From contig NZ_PNCO02000001.1 in NCBI RefSeq assembly GCF_005886105.2, positions 372,001 to 436,000 on the forward strand: a stretch of 64,000 nucleotides of DNA. The letters are read 5' to 3'. This document shows, piece by piece, positions 1-9,104 of the stretch. Position 1 is the first letter of the stretch. Each line of letters begins with the position of its first letter. A program made the position numbers and the translations under genes. Under the pieces are notes generated by a model. The model was not told the origin of the DNA and ran no database searches. It saw only the letters and a program-made list of their open reading frames with translations. Source of the DNA: Pseudoalteromonas galatheae. Its GTDB lineage: Bacteria > Pseudomonadota > Gammaproteobacteria > Enterobacterales > Alteromonadaceae.

Positions 1-992
1 ATCGCCAACAAATCGCTTTCGTTATCAGCATTAAAGAATGAGTATAAGAATGTTGAGCGGAACTGGTCGTTCCAGCTATGTTGATAAGCGATGAAGCCCG
101 ATGTCGAATCAATTGCATGTAACGAGTTACCATCATATACCGCGCCATTAGCGACGTTTAGGCCTACGTAACGACCAAGCCCTTGACCTTGTGTCAGCAT
201 AAACTTCAAGTTATTGTCACCGAAATTAACACGGCCGGATGCACTGACCCCAAATGAACTTTCAGACTCATCGGCTCCACCGACTTTATAGGTAATTTGG
301 CGTGCAAGTGCTGCTACCGCAATATGACCCCAATCTGCTTTGTGTGTGTACCGTGCTGTGAAATCAGGCATGCTAGCGTCATCTGTGACGACGCGGCCAC
401 TATCTGCAGTGGTAACCGTGCTTTCTGGATTTTCAATAGAAAAAGACCAGTTTCCCTTGGTGTACTTTGCCATGGCTTGACGTACGAAAACGGTACCTTC
501 AGCTGGGCCGACGAAGTCTAAAGTCTCTGGTAGTGCACTAACATTTTGAAAGTTTGACCAAGCTTGACCAAACAAGAAGCCTTTATAGGTCACAAAAGCT
601 TGGCGTACACGTGGCGAGTAAGAGTTACTGACGCGCTCATTGCCACCGACCGAAGCGATAAAGTCCAGTTCAATCTTAGTTTTGATACTACTGCCATCAT
701 CCAGCTTAGTATCAGTGGCTAAATTAAAGCGAGATTGACGAGCATGCATATCAAATACAGCATCGCTATCGGAATTAACCCCGACAGGCGTAGTGCCTGG
801 GACGTAAAAATCTCGGCCGATATTTTGTGCACCCAATGCGCCGTCAGAAAAGTCACTCCAAATGCCATCAAGCTTGATATAGCCACCATAATTGACTTTG
901 GTATCGCCAATTTCAGCTGCGGTGGCAGGGAGAGCGCAGAGACTACTGATAGCAACCGCGAGCAGTTTTTTATTAATATTATTCGTTGTCAT
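1..992 (-). CDS. DcaP-like outer-membrane porin (3' end cut by window)
   Basis: Partial gene: the reading frame starts at ATG 992-990 on the minus strand and runs off the left edge after about 330 codons without a stop. The N-terminus is a signal peptide (basic start, hydrophobic core, ending near ALPATAAEIGD), followed by a segment resembling trimeric DcaP-type porins: GGYIKLDGIWSDF, a PGTTPVG loop, and repeating short amphipathic strands rich in Tyr/Phe and Gly (HARQSRFNLATDT, KIELDFIAS, PRVRQAFV). It would form a 16-stranded-type beta barrel passing small organic acids or similar solutes across the outer membrane; the substrate cannot be read from sequence. A GAGGAA ribosome site lies 6-11 nt upstream of the start. 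It is divergent from acs, so both may respond to carbon source, which is inference. The family call rests on remembered motifs. Confidence 0.75.
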   Translation of the reverse strand, partial: MTTNNINKKLLAVAISSLCALPATAAEIGDTKVNYGGYIKLDGIWSDFSDGALGAQNIGRDFYVPGTTPVGVNSDSDAVFDMHARQSRFNLATDTKLDDGSSIKTKIELDFIASVGGNERVSNSYSPRVRQAFVTYKGFLFGQAWSNFQNVSALPETLDFVGPAEGTVFVRQAMAKYTKGNWSFSIENPESTVTTADSGRVVTDDASMPDFTARYTHKADWGHIAVAALARQITYKVGGADESESSFGVSASGRVNFGDNNLKFMLTQGQGLGRYVGLNVANGAVYDGNSLHAIDSTSGFIAYQHSWNDQFRSTFLYSFFNADNESDLLA

Positions 993-1311
993 AATTCAGT
1001 TCCTCAATAGCTGTGCTTTGAAGTTGGCAGCAGCCGATATTCATTTTAATCATCACTAACTGTTGTTTAAGGTTGGTTTTTACTCAATTACCTATTGGTC
1101 TATTAGACTAAGGTGGCATACGGTAAATGAGTGGAGGATAAGGCGATCATAACGTTTGTATTAAATTAGGTACAATCGGTAAGTTGTATGAAACTTTTAC
1201 GTTTGCAGGTGTTCTACAACTAAGGTCTAATACTTAAACACCCAAGGCTGAGTGATCCTTAGGAAAAGCGTGTCTAGCAGACCTAGACCTCTAAATATAA
1301 TGGAGATGACT
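993..1311. other. Divergent intergenic region porin/acs
   Basis: About 320 bp between the divergent porin and acs starts. It is AT-rich and must hold both promoters. I could not assign a convincing -35/-10 pair with correct spacing, nor a clean CRP or sigma-54 site. An in-frame upward extension of acs to position 1252 exists, but it has no acs-like residues and is most likely untranslated leader. Confidence 0.5.
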
Positions 1312-3252
1312 ATGTCACAGAGCATTTATCCAGTTCCTGAAAAAATCAAGAACGCAGCATTAATCAACGACGAGCAATATCAAGAACTATATCAAAAGTC
1401 GATTGATGACCCCGCAGAATTTTGGAAAGAGCACGGTCAACGTTTAGATTGGTTCAAACCCTACAGTAAAGTTAAAAATACCTCATTCGACAAAGGCCAT
1501 ATCAATATTAAATGGTATGAAGACGGCGTACTAAATGCCTCTTATAACTGTATCGATAGACACCTCGAAAAGCGCGCCGATAAAATCGCCTTGATTTGGG
1601 AAGGTGATAACCCAGAACAAACAGAAAATATTACCTACCAACAGCTACATGATGAAGTCGCAAAGCTTGCTAATGGCCTTAAGAGCCTAGGAGTTGCAAA
1701 GGGTGATCGCGTCGCTATTTACATGCCGATGACTCCACAAGCAATTTATGCCATGCAGGCCTGTGCAAGAATTGGTGCTATCCATTCCGTTGTGTTTGGT
1801 GGCTTTTCACCTTCAGCGATTGCAGATCGTATTAAAGATTCTGGTGCTAAAGTGGTGATCACTTCAGATGAAGGCCGTCGCGGTGGTAATTGTGTGCCGC
1901 TTAAGGCAAATGTTGATGAGGCGGTAGCGCAAGCTGGCGTCACTACTATCGACCATGTGGTTGTGCATCAGTTAACTGGTGGCGATGTTGAATGGAATAC
2001 TCACGACGTATGGTGGCATGAATTAGTTGCTGATAAACCTGCTGAATGTGAACCTGAAATGATGAATGCGGAAGATCCGCTCTTTATTCTTTATACCTCG
2101 GGCTCTACCGGTCAGCCTAAAGGGGTAGTTCATACTACAGGTGGATACCTAGTGTATGCATCAATGACCCATGAGTATGTATTCGATCTGCAAGAAGATG
2201 ATATTTACTGGTGTAGCGCGGATGTGGGTTGGATCACAGGTCATAGTTATATTGCCTATGGTCCACTTGTGAATGGTTGTACTCAAGTTGTATTCGAAGG
2301 CGTGCCAACCTATCCAACGTCTGGGCGTATGGGTGAAATTGTTGATAAACATGGTGTGACTATCCTTTATACTGCTCCTACCGCGATCCGTGCTTTGATG
2401 GCGAAAGGTGACGAGCCGACTGCAAGTTCTAAGCGCGATAGTTTACGTATCTTGGGCTCGGTCGGTGAGCCAATTAATCCAGAGGCTTGGTCTTGGTATT
2501 ACGAACAAATTGGTAATAGCGATTGTCCTATCGTCGATACTTGGTGGCAAACCGAAACTGGTGGCATCATGATCACGCCACTGCCTGGCGCTACTGCACT
2601 TAAGCCGGGTTCTGCGACCCGTCCATTCTTTGGTATTGCTCCTGCACTATTTGATGCGGAAGGTAATACGCTCACAGGCGCAACCGAAGGTAATCTGGTG
2701 ATTTTGGATAGCTGGCCTTCACAAGCTCGTACGGTTTATGGCGACCATGAGCGCTTTGAACAAACGTACTTCTCGGCTTATCCGGGCGTTTATTTTACGG
2801 GCGATGGTTGTCGCCGTGATGAAGACGGTTACTACTGGATCACCGGTCGTGTGGATGATGTACTTAACGTTTCAGGCCACCGCCTCGGTACTGCTGAAAT
2901 TGAAAGTGCGTTAGTCGCTCACGAAGCGGTTGCTGAAGCGGCTGTGGTGGGCTATCCACACGATATTAAAGGGCAAGGGATCTATGTCTATATCACGCCA
3001 AATGAAGGAGTAGCGGTATCTGACGAGTTAACTAAAGAGGTGAGAAATTGGGTGCGTAAAGAGCTAAGCCCAATTGCAACCCCTGACATGATCCAATGGT
3101 CTCCAGGCTTACCTAAAACCCGTTCTGGTAAAATCATGCGCCGTATTTTGCGTAAGATTGCAGCCAACGAGTATCAACAGTTAGGGGATACTTCTACACT
3201 TGCCGATCCAAGTGTGGTTGATGAATTAATCGAGAATAGATTGAATCGTTAA
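1312..3252 (+). CDS. acs: Acetyl-CoA synthetase
   Basis: ANL-superfamily enzyme converting acetate, ATP and CoA to acetyl-CoA through acetyl-AMP; the high-affinity acetate scavenging route. The protein is 646 aa, the usual length (E. coli Acs is 652). Visible landmarks: [13 protein letters not shown]-loop, WWQTETGG (A5-like) region, [20 protein letters not shown] hinge segment, and C-terminal [11 protein letters not shown], whose Lys is the residue acetylated for inactivation in Acs enzymes. I chose ATG 1312 (start [14 protein letters not shown]) because a GGAG at 1302-1305 is correctly spaced and the family begins this way; upstream in-frame ATGs at 1300 and 1306 are less well placed. It is followed by an intrinsic terminator and a LuxR-type response regulator, as in other gammaproteobacteria where a CrbR-like regulator controls acs. 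Confidence 0.96.
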   Translation: MSQSIYPVPEKIKNAALINDEQYQELYQKSIDDPAEFWKEHGQRLDWFKPYSKVKNTSFDKGHINIKWYEDGVLNASYNCIDRHLEKRADKIALIWEGDNPEQTENITYQQLHDEVAKLANGLKSLGVAKGDRVAIYMPMTPQAIYAMQACARIGAIHSVVFGGFSPSAIADRIKDSGAKVVITSDEGRRGGNCVPLKANVDEAVAQAGVTTIDHVVVHQLTGGDVEWNTHDVWWHELVADKPAECEPEMMNAEDPLFILYTSGSTGQPKGVVHTTGGYLVYASMTHEYVFDLQEDDIYWCSADVGWITGHSYIAYGPLVNGCTQVVFEGVPTYPTSGRMGEIVDKHGVTILYTAPTAIRALMAKGDEPTASSKRDSLRILGSVGEPINPEAWSWYYEQIGNSDCPIVDTWWQTETGGIMITPLPGATALKPGSATRPFFGIAPALFDAEGNTLTGATEGNLVILDSWPSQARTVYGDHERFEQTYFSAYPGVYFTGDGCRRDEDGYYWITGRVDDVLNVSGHRLGTAEIESALVAHEAVAEAAVVGYPHDIKGQGIYVYITPNEGVAVSDELTKEVRNWVRKELSPIATPDMIQWSPGLPKTRSGKIMRRILRKIAANEYQQLGDTSTLADPSVVDELIENRLNR

Positions 3253-3293
3253 CTGAATAACTTGAATTGCGACCTAATATAAACATACTATAA

Positions 3294-3327
3294 CGGCTGT
3301 TATCTTTACGATAACAGCCGATTTTTT
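3294..3327 (+). terminator. Intrinsic terminator after acs
   Basis: Perfect 11-bp stem (3294-3304 with 3310-3320), 5-nt loop, then a run of six T after one A. It lies between acs and the response regulator. The T-run abuts the TAGGAG ribosome site of the next gene, so any read-through transcript would carry this hairpin directly in the leader. Confidence 0.9.
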
Positions 3328-3338
3328 AGGAGCATAGC

Positions 3339-3992
3339 ATGTATCAGTTTTTAATCGCGGATGATCATCCTCTATTTCGAGAGGCGCTTAAGGGGGCTCT
3401 AAAAGCGCAGTTTGAAGGACTAGAGGTATTCGAATCTGAAAACTTTGACACTACGCTCTCGGTCTTACAACAACAAGAAGAACTAGACCTACTCCTGCTC
3501 GATTTACATATGCCGGGCAATGGTGATTTATATGGACTAATTCGGATCCGTGAGGATCATCCAAGTCTTCCAGTTGTTGTGGTTTCGGGAAGCGAAGATC
3601 TTTCTATCATCTCTAAAGTGATGGGATACGGCGCGATGGGTTTTATCCCAAAAGCGGCGTCAGTAGAACAAATTACCGAAGCCATAGAGCAAGTGCTCGA
3701 AGGTGACACGTGGTTGCCAGAAGGCATGAAAGACAAAGTGGCTGAACTTGAAGGTGAAGACAAAGAACTTGCTCAGCAAGTGGCCTCGCTCACACCGCAA
3801 CAATATAAAGTGCTGCAATATTTACACGAAGGCTTGCTGAATAAGCAAATTGCCTACGAGCTAAATATTTCAGAGGCAACGGTGAAAGCACATATCACCG
3901 CTATCTTCAGAAAGTTGGGTGTCTATAATCGTACTCAAGCCGTATTGATTGCTTCAAAACTACAACTAGAACCTATCGAAGCGAATGACTAA
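3339..3992 (+). CDS. NarL/LuxR-family response regulator (CrbR-like)
   Basis: 217-aa two-component regulator. The N-terminal receiver domain (residues 1-120) shows the acidic pair in IADDHPLF (D8, D9), phosphoacceptor D55 in LLLDLHMPG, and a conserved Lys in GFIPKA. The C-terminal LuxR helix-turn-helix (about 150-212) reads LTPQQYKVLQYLHEGLLNKQIAYELNISEATVKAH. The start has a TAGGAG site 7 nt upstream. Its place right behind acs matches the CrbR/ErdR-type regulators that, with an unlinked CrbS/MxtR sensor, control acs in Vibrio and Pseudomonas; that role is inferred from synteny. No histidine kinase is adjacent. Confidence 0.88.
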   Translation: MYQFLIADDHPLFREALKGALKAQFEGLEVFESENFDTTLSVLQQQEELDLLLLDLHMPGNGDLYGLIRIREDHPSLPVVVVSGSEDLSIISKVMGYGAMGFIPKAASVEQITEAIEQVLEGDTWLPEGMKDKVAELEGEDKELAQQVASLTPQQYKVLQYLHEGLLNKQIAYELNISEATVKAHITAIFRKLGVYNRTQAVLIASKLQLEPIEAND

Positions 3993-4004
3993 CTTCGCAT
4001 CATT

Positions 4005-4030
4005 GCTTGCAAGGTGCTTACCTTGCAAGC
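4005..4030. terminator. Perfect hairpin between convergent genes
   Basis: 11-bp perfect inverted repeat (4005-4015 with 4020-4030) with a 4-nt loop, centred in the 47-bp gap between the convergent response regulator and VWA genes. Neither side has a long T-run, so it may act as a weak bidirectional terminator or mRNA 3'-end stabiliser. Confidence 0.55.
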
Positions 4031-4039
4031 AGCACTGCT

Positions 4040-5224
4040 TTAGCTTAACTCTTTAAACGCCTGACTTAGTCCCTCTATTGTTAGCGGATACATTCGGTCT
4101 TGCATTAGTTGATTTATTAGCTCTATCGAATGGTAATAAGACCAATAGCTTTGCGGCTGAGGGTTAAGCCAAGCCACCTTACTAAAGTGATTGGTTAAAC
4201 GATTCAGCCAAGTAGCACCTGCTTCTTGATTCCAATGCTCTACGCTACCGCCGGGATAGGTGATTTCATAGGGACCCATTGTCGCGTCACCAACAAATAT
4301 TAGTCGATAGTCTGAGCCGTATCGGTTAATTAGCTGATAAGTATCAAGCAATTCGCTGTCACGACGGTTATTATCGTGCCAAACATGCTCGTACACACAA
4401 TTATGAAAGTAAAAAAACTCAAGGTGCTTAAATTCACTGTGTGCGGCACTGAATAGTTGTTCGCAAAGCTGGATATGGTCATCCATAGAGCCGCCAATAT
4501 CAAACAGCATCAATACCTTCACTGAGTTATGTCGCTCAGGAGCCATTTTCACATCTAACATGCCGCCTTGTCTTGCGGTAGCGCGAATGGTTTCATTAAG
4601 GTCGAGCTGATCACTTGCTCCGCTGCGTGCAAATTTACGCAACTGCTTGAGTGCGAGCTTAATATTACGGCTGCTGATGTCGGTATTACTGTCAAGATTA
4701 CGATACTGACGTTTATCCCAGACTTTTACTGCTCTGCGATGGCGGTTTCCATCTTGGCCAATACGTATTCCTTCAGGATTATAGCCGTAAGCGCCAAAAG
4801 GCGAAGTGCCACCTGTACCAACCCACTTATTGCCGCCTGCGTGACGTTTTTGTTGTTCTGCCAAGCGTTCTTTTAGCGTTTCAAGGAGCTTATCGAGTCC
4901 TCCCATGGCGTTCAATTTGGCTTTTTCTTCTTCAGACAGCGATTTCTCAAACTCTTTACGCAACCAATCCTCTGGTAATTGCTGCTGTTGAAGTTGTGAG
5001 AAGAGGTCTATTGATTCTATTCCCTCAAAGTAATCAGCAAACGCACGGTCGAATTTATCAAACAAGGTTTCATCTTTGACGAAGATGGTTTTTGCCAAAA
5101 AGTAAAAACCGTCTAGATCGGCAAAGCAAACTTCTTTATCCAGCGCCTCTAGACAGTCTAGTAATTCGCGCAGGCTCGCTTTGATACCGTAACGCCTAAG
5201 GGTGAGCACAAAATCTATGAGCAT
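4040..5224 (-). CDS. VWA domain protein, CoxE-like
   Basis: 394-aa cytosolic protein of the CoxE-like von Willebrand factor A family. A MIDAS motif D-x-G-x-S is seen in LMLFDIGGSMDDH (D242, S246), preceded by a long helical, charged N-terminal region (about 1-230) with glutamine-rich and Glu/Lys-rich stretches. Such proteins pair with MoxR-type AAA ATPases as chaperone-like metal-dependent adaptors that activate or assemble other proteins; the client is unknown. The gene starts 2 nt after the stop of the MoxR gene, so the two are surely co-transcribed and probably translationally coupled. No transmembrane segment is visible. Confidence 0.85.
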   Translation of the reverse strand: MLIDFVLTLRRYGIKASLRELLDCLEALDKEVCFADLDGFYFLAKTIFVKDETLFDKFDRAFADYFEGIESIDLFSQLQQQQLPEDWLRKEFEKSLSEEEKAKLNAMGGLDKLLETLKERLAEQQKRHAGGNKWVGTGGTSPFGAYGYNPEGIRIGQDGNRHRRAVKVWDKRQYRNLDSNTDISSRNIKLALKQLRKFARSGASDQLDLNETIRATARQGGMLDVKMAPERHNSVKVLMLFDIGGSMDDHIQLCEQLFSAAHSEFKHLEFFYFHNCVYEHVWHDNNRRDSELLDTYQLINRYGSDYRLIFVGDATMGPYEITYPGGSVEHWNQEAGATWLNRLTNHFSKVAWLNPQPQSYWSYYHSIELINQLMQDRMYPLTIEGLSQAFKELS

Positions 5225-5226
5225 GA

Positions 5227-6060
5227 TCAGCGGCGGCTCATAAAGGCGAGTTTCTCAACCAAAGAAACATCTTGCTCGTTTTTAAGTAGCGCACCAAATA
5301 ACGGCATTAGGCCACCTTGGTTAGATTTGTCATGCAACTTGTCAGGGGAAATATCTTCCGCTAATAATAGTTTTAACCAGTCGAGTAGCTCACTCGTACT
5401 TGGCTTTTTCTTTAGGTTTGGTGTGTCGCGTAATTGGAAAAAGCTTTCGAGTGCTCGTTGTACTAAATTCGCTTTAATATGTGGAAAATGTACGTCTACA
5501 ATTTGCTGCATCTCTTCTTTGTTTGGAAAATCGATGTAGTGGAAAAAGCAGCGGCGTAAAAAGGCATCTGGTAGCTCTTTTTCATTATTTGAAGTAATAA
5601 TAACGATAGGGCGCACCTTTGCCTTTACTTGCTCGTTAGTTTCGTAGACATGAAACTCCATTTTATCGAGTTCTAACAGTAGATCATTGGGAAATTCAAT
5701 ATCAGCTTTGTCGATTTCATCAATGAGCAAAACGGGACGTTTTGTGGCGGTAAACGCCTGCCATAATTTTCCTTTGATGATGTAATTGCCAACGTCGTTA
5801 ACGCGAGGATCGCCAAGCTGGCTGTCGCGCAAACGCGAGACCGCATCGTATTCGTACAGGCCTTGCTGGGCTTTGGTGGTTGACTTTATATGCCATTGGA
5901 TTAGCTCTGTATCTAAACTTTTTGCCAGTTCTTCGGCGAGTAAGGTCTTGCCTGTGCCAGGTTCACCTTTAATTAGGAGTGGTTTTTCTAAAACGATGGC
6001 CGCATTCACGGCCTGTTGTAGTGCAGAGGTAGCAATATATTGATCAGTACCTTTAAACAT
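5227..6060 (-). CDS. MoxR-family AAA+ ATPase
   Basis: 277-aa AAA+ ATPase. Walker A GEPGTGKT (residues 32-39), Walker B LLIDEIDKAD (about 111-120), sensor-1 region IIITSNNEKELPDAFLRRCFF with arginine finger-like RR. Members remodel or activate partner complexes together with a VWA protein, here the next gene. The short 277-aa length is typical of the MoxR subgroup without extra domains. It is the first gene of a two-gene minus-strand operon; the client protein is not encoded nearby. Confidence 0.9.
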   Translation of the reverse strand: MFKGTDQYIATSALQQAVNAAIVLEKPLLIKGEPGTGKTLLAEELAKSLDTELIQWHIKSTTKAQQGLYEYDAVSRLRDSQLGDPRVNDVGNYIIKGKLWQAFTATKRPVLLIDEIDKADIEFPNDLLLELDKMEFHVYETNEQVKAKVRPIVIITSNNEKELPDAFLRRCFFHYIDFPNKEEMQQIVDVHFPHIKANLVQRALESFFQLRDTPNLKKKPSTSELLDWLKLLLAEDISPDKLHDKSNQGGLMPLFGALLKNEQDVSLVEKLAFMSRR

Positions 6061-6106
6061 AATTCAACTTCTTGTGGTCAGATGAGATAGGCTCATCTTG
6101 CCACAA

Positions 6107-6406
6107 TCAGCTTTTCGCTGCCAACCCTGCTTCGGTTTCGATTAAGGTGAAGCGAGGCACCGCTTCGCCTTCGACCGTAACGTCTTCTAAAAACATTTCA
6201 AGTGGTCGAACCCAAAAGCTCATATCTCCATATAAGGTTTGATAAACCACTTGCTTCTCTTGCGTTTCACTGTGCGTTGCCAAAGCATGCACACGATAAA
6301 GTTTTCCTTTGTAGTGGCGGTAAATTCCAGGTGTGATATCCACTAATTCAAGCTCCAAAAAATAAAAGCCGTACGTGACGGGCTGAAATGTTATAATCCG
6401 TGCCAT
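6107..6406 (-). CDS. DUF1653 family small protein
   Basis: Up to 99 aa. The conserved core reads GIYRHYKGKLYRVHALATHSE, followed by VVYQTLYGD and FWVRPLEMFLEDV, characteristic of DUF1653, a small beta-rich family of unknown function. Typical members are near 70-80 aa and begin a few residues before the GxYRHYKG motif, so the true start may be an internal TTG or GTG (around ELVDITPG) rather than the ATG at 6406. The upstream ATG would also place the gene only 21 bp from the divergent gene at 6428. No catalytic residues are recognised. Confidence 0.75.
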   Translation of the reverse strand: MARIITFQPVTYGFYFLELELVDITPGIYRHYKGKLYRVHALATHSETQEKQVVYQTLYGDMSFWVRPLEMFLEDVTVEGEAVPRFTLIETEAGLAAKS

Positions 6407-6427
6407 TAAGACTGAAGGTGTTTAAAG

Positions 6428-6898
6428 ATGAATTATATTGCGCTGGACGATTATAAGAAAGCTTGGGTTTTCAAACATAAAGATCTTCCAATCGAAGAAT
6501 CTGACCTGGCATTGATAAAACCAATGTCAGCGGCGCGTGCTGCGGTGCTTTGGAGCACTATGATAAGCAACGAAAAAGATCACCCTGATTTCTTTGATAA
6601 AACAGACTGGGTTGGTAAAGCGGACTCATGGCAAGAGACCCTCAATTGGGAGCAGCCGTGGGAAGCAGGAGAAGCGTTTCCTGAAATTATCGAGCAATTT
6701 CTTGATTGGCAAGCTAATACCACCGTGTATTTTTGTCTCTCTCGAGATGATGTGATCGAGACCCGCTTTGATGTATTTAAGCGATGTTGGCAGAACTTTA
6801 TGTTTTTGACTGACGGTAGTTTCTTAATAGGAAAAAAACGCAGTTCAGTAGTACAATTTATGGCTGAGGGGCAAGCAAAATTAGGAACCAAGCCGTAA
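6428..6898 (+). CDS. Conserved hypothetical protein, DUF2947-like
   Basis: 156-aa soluble protein starting MNYIALDDYKKAWVFKH, rich in Trp and acidic residues (WSTMISNEKDHPDFFDKTDW, SWQETLNWEQPWEAGE). It resembles the DUF2947 family found in Vibrio, Shewanella and Pseudoalteromonas, from memory. No known catalytic motif, signal peptide or membrane segment is visible. It is divergent from the DUF1653 gene with a very short shared upstream region. Function unknown. Confidence 0.7.
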   Translation: MNYIALDDYKKAWVFKHKDLPIEESDLALIKPMSAARAAVLWSTMISNEKDHPDFFDKTDWVGKADSWQETLNWEQPWEAGEAFPEIIEQFLDWQANTTVYFCLSRDDVIETRFDVFKRCWQNFMFLTDGSFLIGKKRSSVVQFMAEGQAKLGTKP

Positions 6899-6997
6899 GC
6901 AAGTACAACAGAGCAGTTTGCTTTGATTTGAAACATGGCTAGTGTATAAAGGATGTACACCAGTCTACTAAAGTAGATTGCATTGACGGGAGGCGTT

Positions 6998-7621
6998 TTG
7001 GAGCAACAGCAAAATACAATCTGGTATGACGAAGCATCTCGCCTTGTATTTGCCGAGCTTGTAAACGTATTTTATGCCAGAGAGTTGCCGAAACTTGCTG
7101 AACTCTCCGATCATACTCGCCTTCAGCGTTTGTTAAACAGCCTGCCGTATTATGTTGAGCGCGCGGCCACACATATTATTCATGGTGATGTCCCGCTTGA
7201 GCTAGATAGTTTTAATGGATGTTGGTTAGCTAAGCAAAAATCACAGCCTAAATGTGATGAGGCTGCCAACGCAGCATTTTTTACTACTAAGGTGAAAGTA
7301 GGGCTGGTGGTTCCTGTGCTATACGCAGAACCGACAGGGACAACGGTTAGGCTCGACAGTGTCGACCAAGTGGGTGAGGCTGACAAATTGCACTGCAACC
7401 AATTTGGCTGGTTTAGTGTTAATGGCAATAGCTTACAAGCAAGTGATGAAGCGCGTGTACAATTGCTCAAGCCGACTAAAGCGTTAATGGTCGCAGCCTG
7501 TTGTGGCCACTCTTGGCATTTTGGCAAAGCGGTAGTACCACGAAGGCTGACACTAAGAGAAATGCTACTTGCCAGTTCAATTAATTGGCCACAAGTACAA
7601 AAAACAAAAATGAGTCAGTGA
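6998..7621 (+). CDS. Hypothetical protein, TTG start
   Basis: About 207 aa. The frame can be extended to a TTG at 6983, but a strong GGGAGG at 6988-6993 sits just before a second TTG at 6998 (LEQQQNTIWYDE), which I take as the start. The protein is soluble, with an N-terminal helical half (FAELVNVFYARELPKLAEL) and a C-terminal beta-rich half containing ACCGHSWHFGKAVVPRRLTLREMLLAS. I do not recognise the family. It precedes ftsB by 38 bp in the same direction. Coding status is supported by length, a good ribosome site and codon use like its neighbours. Confidence 0.65.
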   Translation: MEQQQNTIWYDEASRLVFAELVNVFYARELPKLAELSDHTRLQRLLNSLPYYVERAATHIIHGDVPLELDSFNGCWLAKQKSQPKCDEAANAAFFTTKVKVGLVVPVLYAEPTGTTVRLDSVDQVGEADKLHCNQFGWFSVNGNSLQASDEARVQLLKPTKALMVAACCGHSWHFGKAVVPRRLTLREMLLASSINWPQVQKTKMSQ

Positions 7622-7659
7622 TCCTAATCGACTCAAAAAACAGAAGTTTGGATTAAGCA

Positions 7660-7953
7660 ATGCGATTTTTTCAGTTTGCGCTGTTGGGTTTAGCGCTATT
7701 TATTCAGTACAGACTTTGGTTCGGCCACAACGGCGTGGAGGACTACACTCGGATAAAATCCGTGGTTAAATCGCACCAAGAAACCAATGCTAATCTCAGT
7801 AAACGAAATAAATTATTAAAAGCGGATATCGAAGATTTAAAGCTCGGCCTTGAAGGAGTTGAGGAGCGTGCCCGTCATGAACTTGGCATGATTAAACCTG
7901 GCGAAACTTTTATCCGTGTATTACCGAAAGTACCTCATGAAAAGAAACGATAA
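7660..7953 (+). CDS. ftsB: Cell division protein FtsB
   Basis: 97-aa bitopic inner-membrane protein: short cytoplasmic start, one transmembrane helix (about residues 4-20, FFQFALLGLALFIQYRLWF), then a periplasmic coiled coil (KSHQETNANLSKRNKLLKADIEDLKLGLEGVEERARHEL region) ending in the typical GMIKPGETFIRV segment. It joins FtsL and FtsQ in the divisome and helps activate septal FtsWI. Length and the position immediately upstream of ispD match other gammaproteobacteria; its 3' end overlaps the ispD start. Confidence 0.95.
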   Translation: MRFFQFALLGLALFIQYRLWFGHNGVEDYTRIKSVVKSHQETNANLSKRNKLLKADIEDLKLGLEGVEERARHELGMIKPGETFIRVLPKVPHEKKR

Positions 7954-8635
7954 ACTTGCAGTCGTCATCCCAGCTGCTGGGGTTGGCAGCCGTATGCAGG
8001 CGCAGATGCCTAAACAATATATTCCACTATTAGGCAAACCGATTTTAGTACACACACTGGAAAAACTAGCTGGACTTGAGTGCGTCGATCAATTTATGGT
8101 CGCCGTTTCCAAAGAAGATGGATATTTTTCATCGGCGTTACTGCCTGATAGCCGTTTTAGCCACTGTGAAGGTGGACAAGAACGTGCCGACTCGGTTTTA
8201 CTGGCGCTAAAAGCGTTGGCACCAAGTCGCCCTGATTGGGTGTTAGTTCATGATGCGGCTCGACCTTTAGTAGCGCTTGAAGATATTCATCACTTGATAG
8301 CAAAGTGTGTTAATGAAGGACAAGGTGGCATACTGGCTGCCAAAGTTAAAGATACGATTAAATGTGGTACTGAATTGGTGCAAAAAACGGTGCCAAGAGA
8401 GTCTCTATGGCAGGCTTTCACACCGCAAATGTTTAAGTATGAAGAGTTATTGGCGGCATTGGAGCTTGGGTTAGCGCAAGGCGCCAATGTTACAGATGAA
8501 GCATCAGCGATGGAATTACAAAAAAAACCAGTTCAGTTGATAGCCGCACGCACAGATAATATTAAGATCACCACTCCGGAGGATTTACCTCTGGCGGAGT
8601 TTATAATTCAACAACAAGGTAAACAGCATGATTAG
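7937..8635 (+). CDS. ispD: 2-C-methyl-D-erythritol 4-phosphate cytidylyltransferase
   Basis: 232-aa cytidylyltransferase of the MEP isoprenoid pathway, forming CDP-methylerythritol from MEP and CTP. The nucleotide-binding loop [19 protein letters not shown] is intact, and [11 protein letters not shown], a conserved family motif, follows. Start chosen at ATG 7937 ([10 protein letters not shown]), which overlaps ftsB by 17 bp; the frame extends 7 codons upstream but those residues are ftsB coding in another frame. It overlaps ispF by 8 bp. Confidence 0.95.
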   Translation: MKRNDKLAVVIPAAGVGSRMQAQMPKQYIPLLGKPILVHTLEKLAGLECVDQFMVAVSKEDGYFSSALLPDSRFSHCEGGQERADSVLLALKALAPSRPDWVLVHDAARPLVALEDIHHLIAKCVNEGQGGILAAKVKDTIKCGTELVQKTVPRESLWQAFTPQMFKYEELLAALELGLAQGANVTDEASAMELQKKPVQLIAARTDNIKITTPEDLPLAEFIIQQQGKQHD

Positions 8636-9104
8636 AATTGGCCACGGATTTGATGTTCATAAATTTGGTGGAGCCGGCCCATTGACGATTTGTGGGGAAA
8701 AAATTCCTTACGAACAGGGCTTTATTGCTCATTCCGATGGTGATGTGGCAATTCATGCTTTGTGTGACGCCTTGTTGGGTGCGCTTGCGCTGGGAGATAT
8801 TGGTAAGCACTTTCCTGATACCGCGAGTGAATTTGAAAATATCGACAGTCGTATTTTATTACGCCGCGTGATGGAACAAGTGAAAGCGCTTGGCTATCAA
8901 ATAGGCAATATCGACGTCACGATTGTCGCACAAGCACCAAAAATGCGACCGCATATTGATGCGATGCGCGGTAATCTTGCTGCGGATTGTGAAGCGCAGC
9001 TAGACCAAGTTAATGTTAAAGCAACCACCACCGAAAAACTGGGCTTTGAAGGACGTAAAGAAGGGATCTCAAGCCATGCCGTGGTGCTATTGGTAAAAGC
9101 ATGA
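8628..9104 (+). CDS. ispF: 2-C-methyl-D-erythritol 2,4-cyclodiphosphate synthase
   Basis: 158-aa enzyme forming the cyclic diphosphate MEcPP in the MEP pathway; active as a homotrimer. Zinc ligands are visible in [10 protein letters not shown] (D and H) and [12 protein letters not shown] (H). The C-terminal [22 protein letters not shown] is typical. It overlaps ispD by 8 bp and truD by 4 bp (ATGA junction), which suggests coupled translation. Confidence 0.96.
   Translation: MIRIGHGFDVHKFGGAGPLTICGEKIPYEQGFIAHSDGDVAIHALCDALLGALALGDIGKHFPDTASEFENIDSRILLRRVMEQVKALGYQIGNIDVTIVAQAPKMRPHIDAMRGNLAADCEAQLDQVNVKATTTEKLGFEGRKEGISSHAVVLLVKA

Noticed and set aside
719..1010. Two short frames on opposite strands at the start of the porin
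   Set aside because: The minus-strand porin frame, beginning at 992 with a signal peptide, explains this region; the short frames are in other frames of the same DNA.
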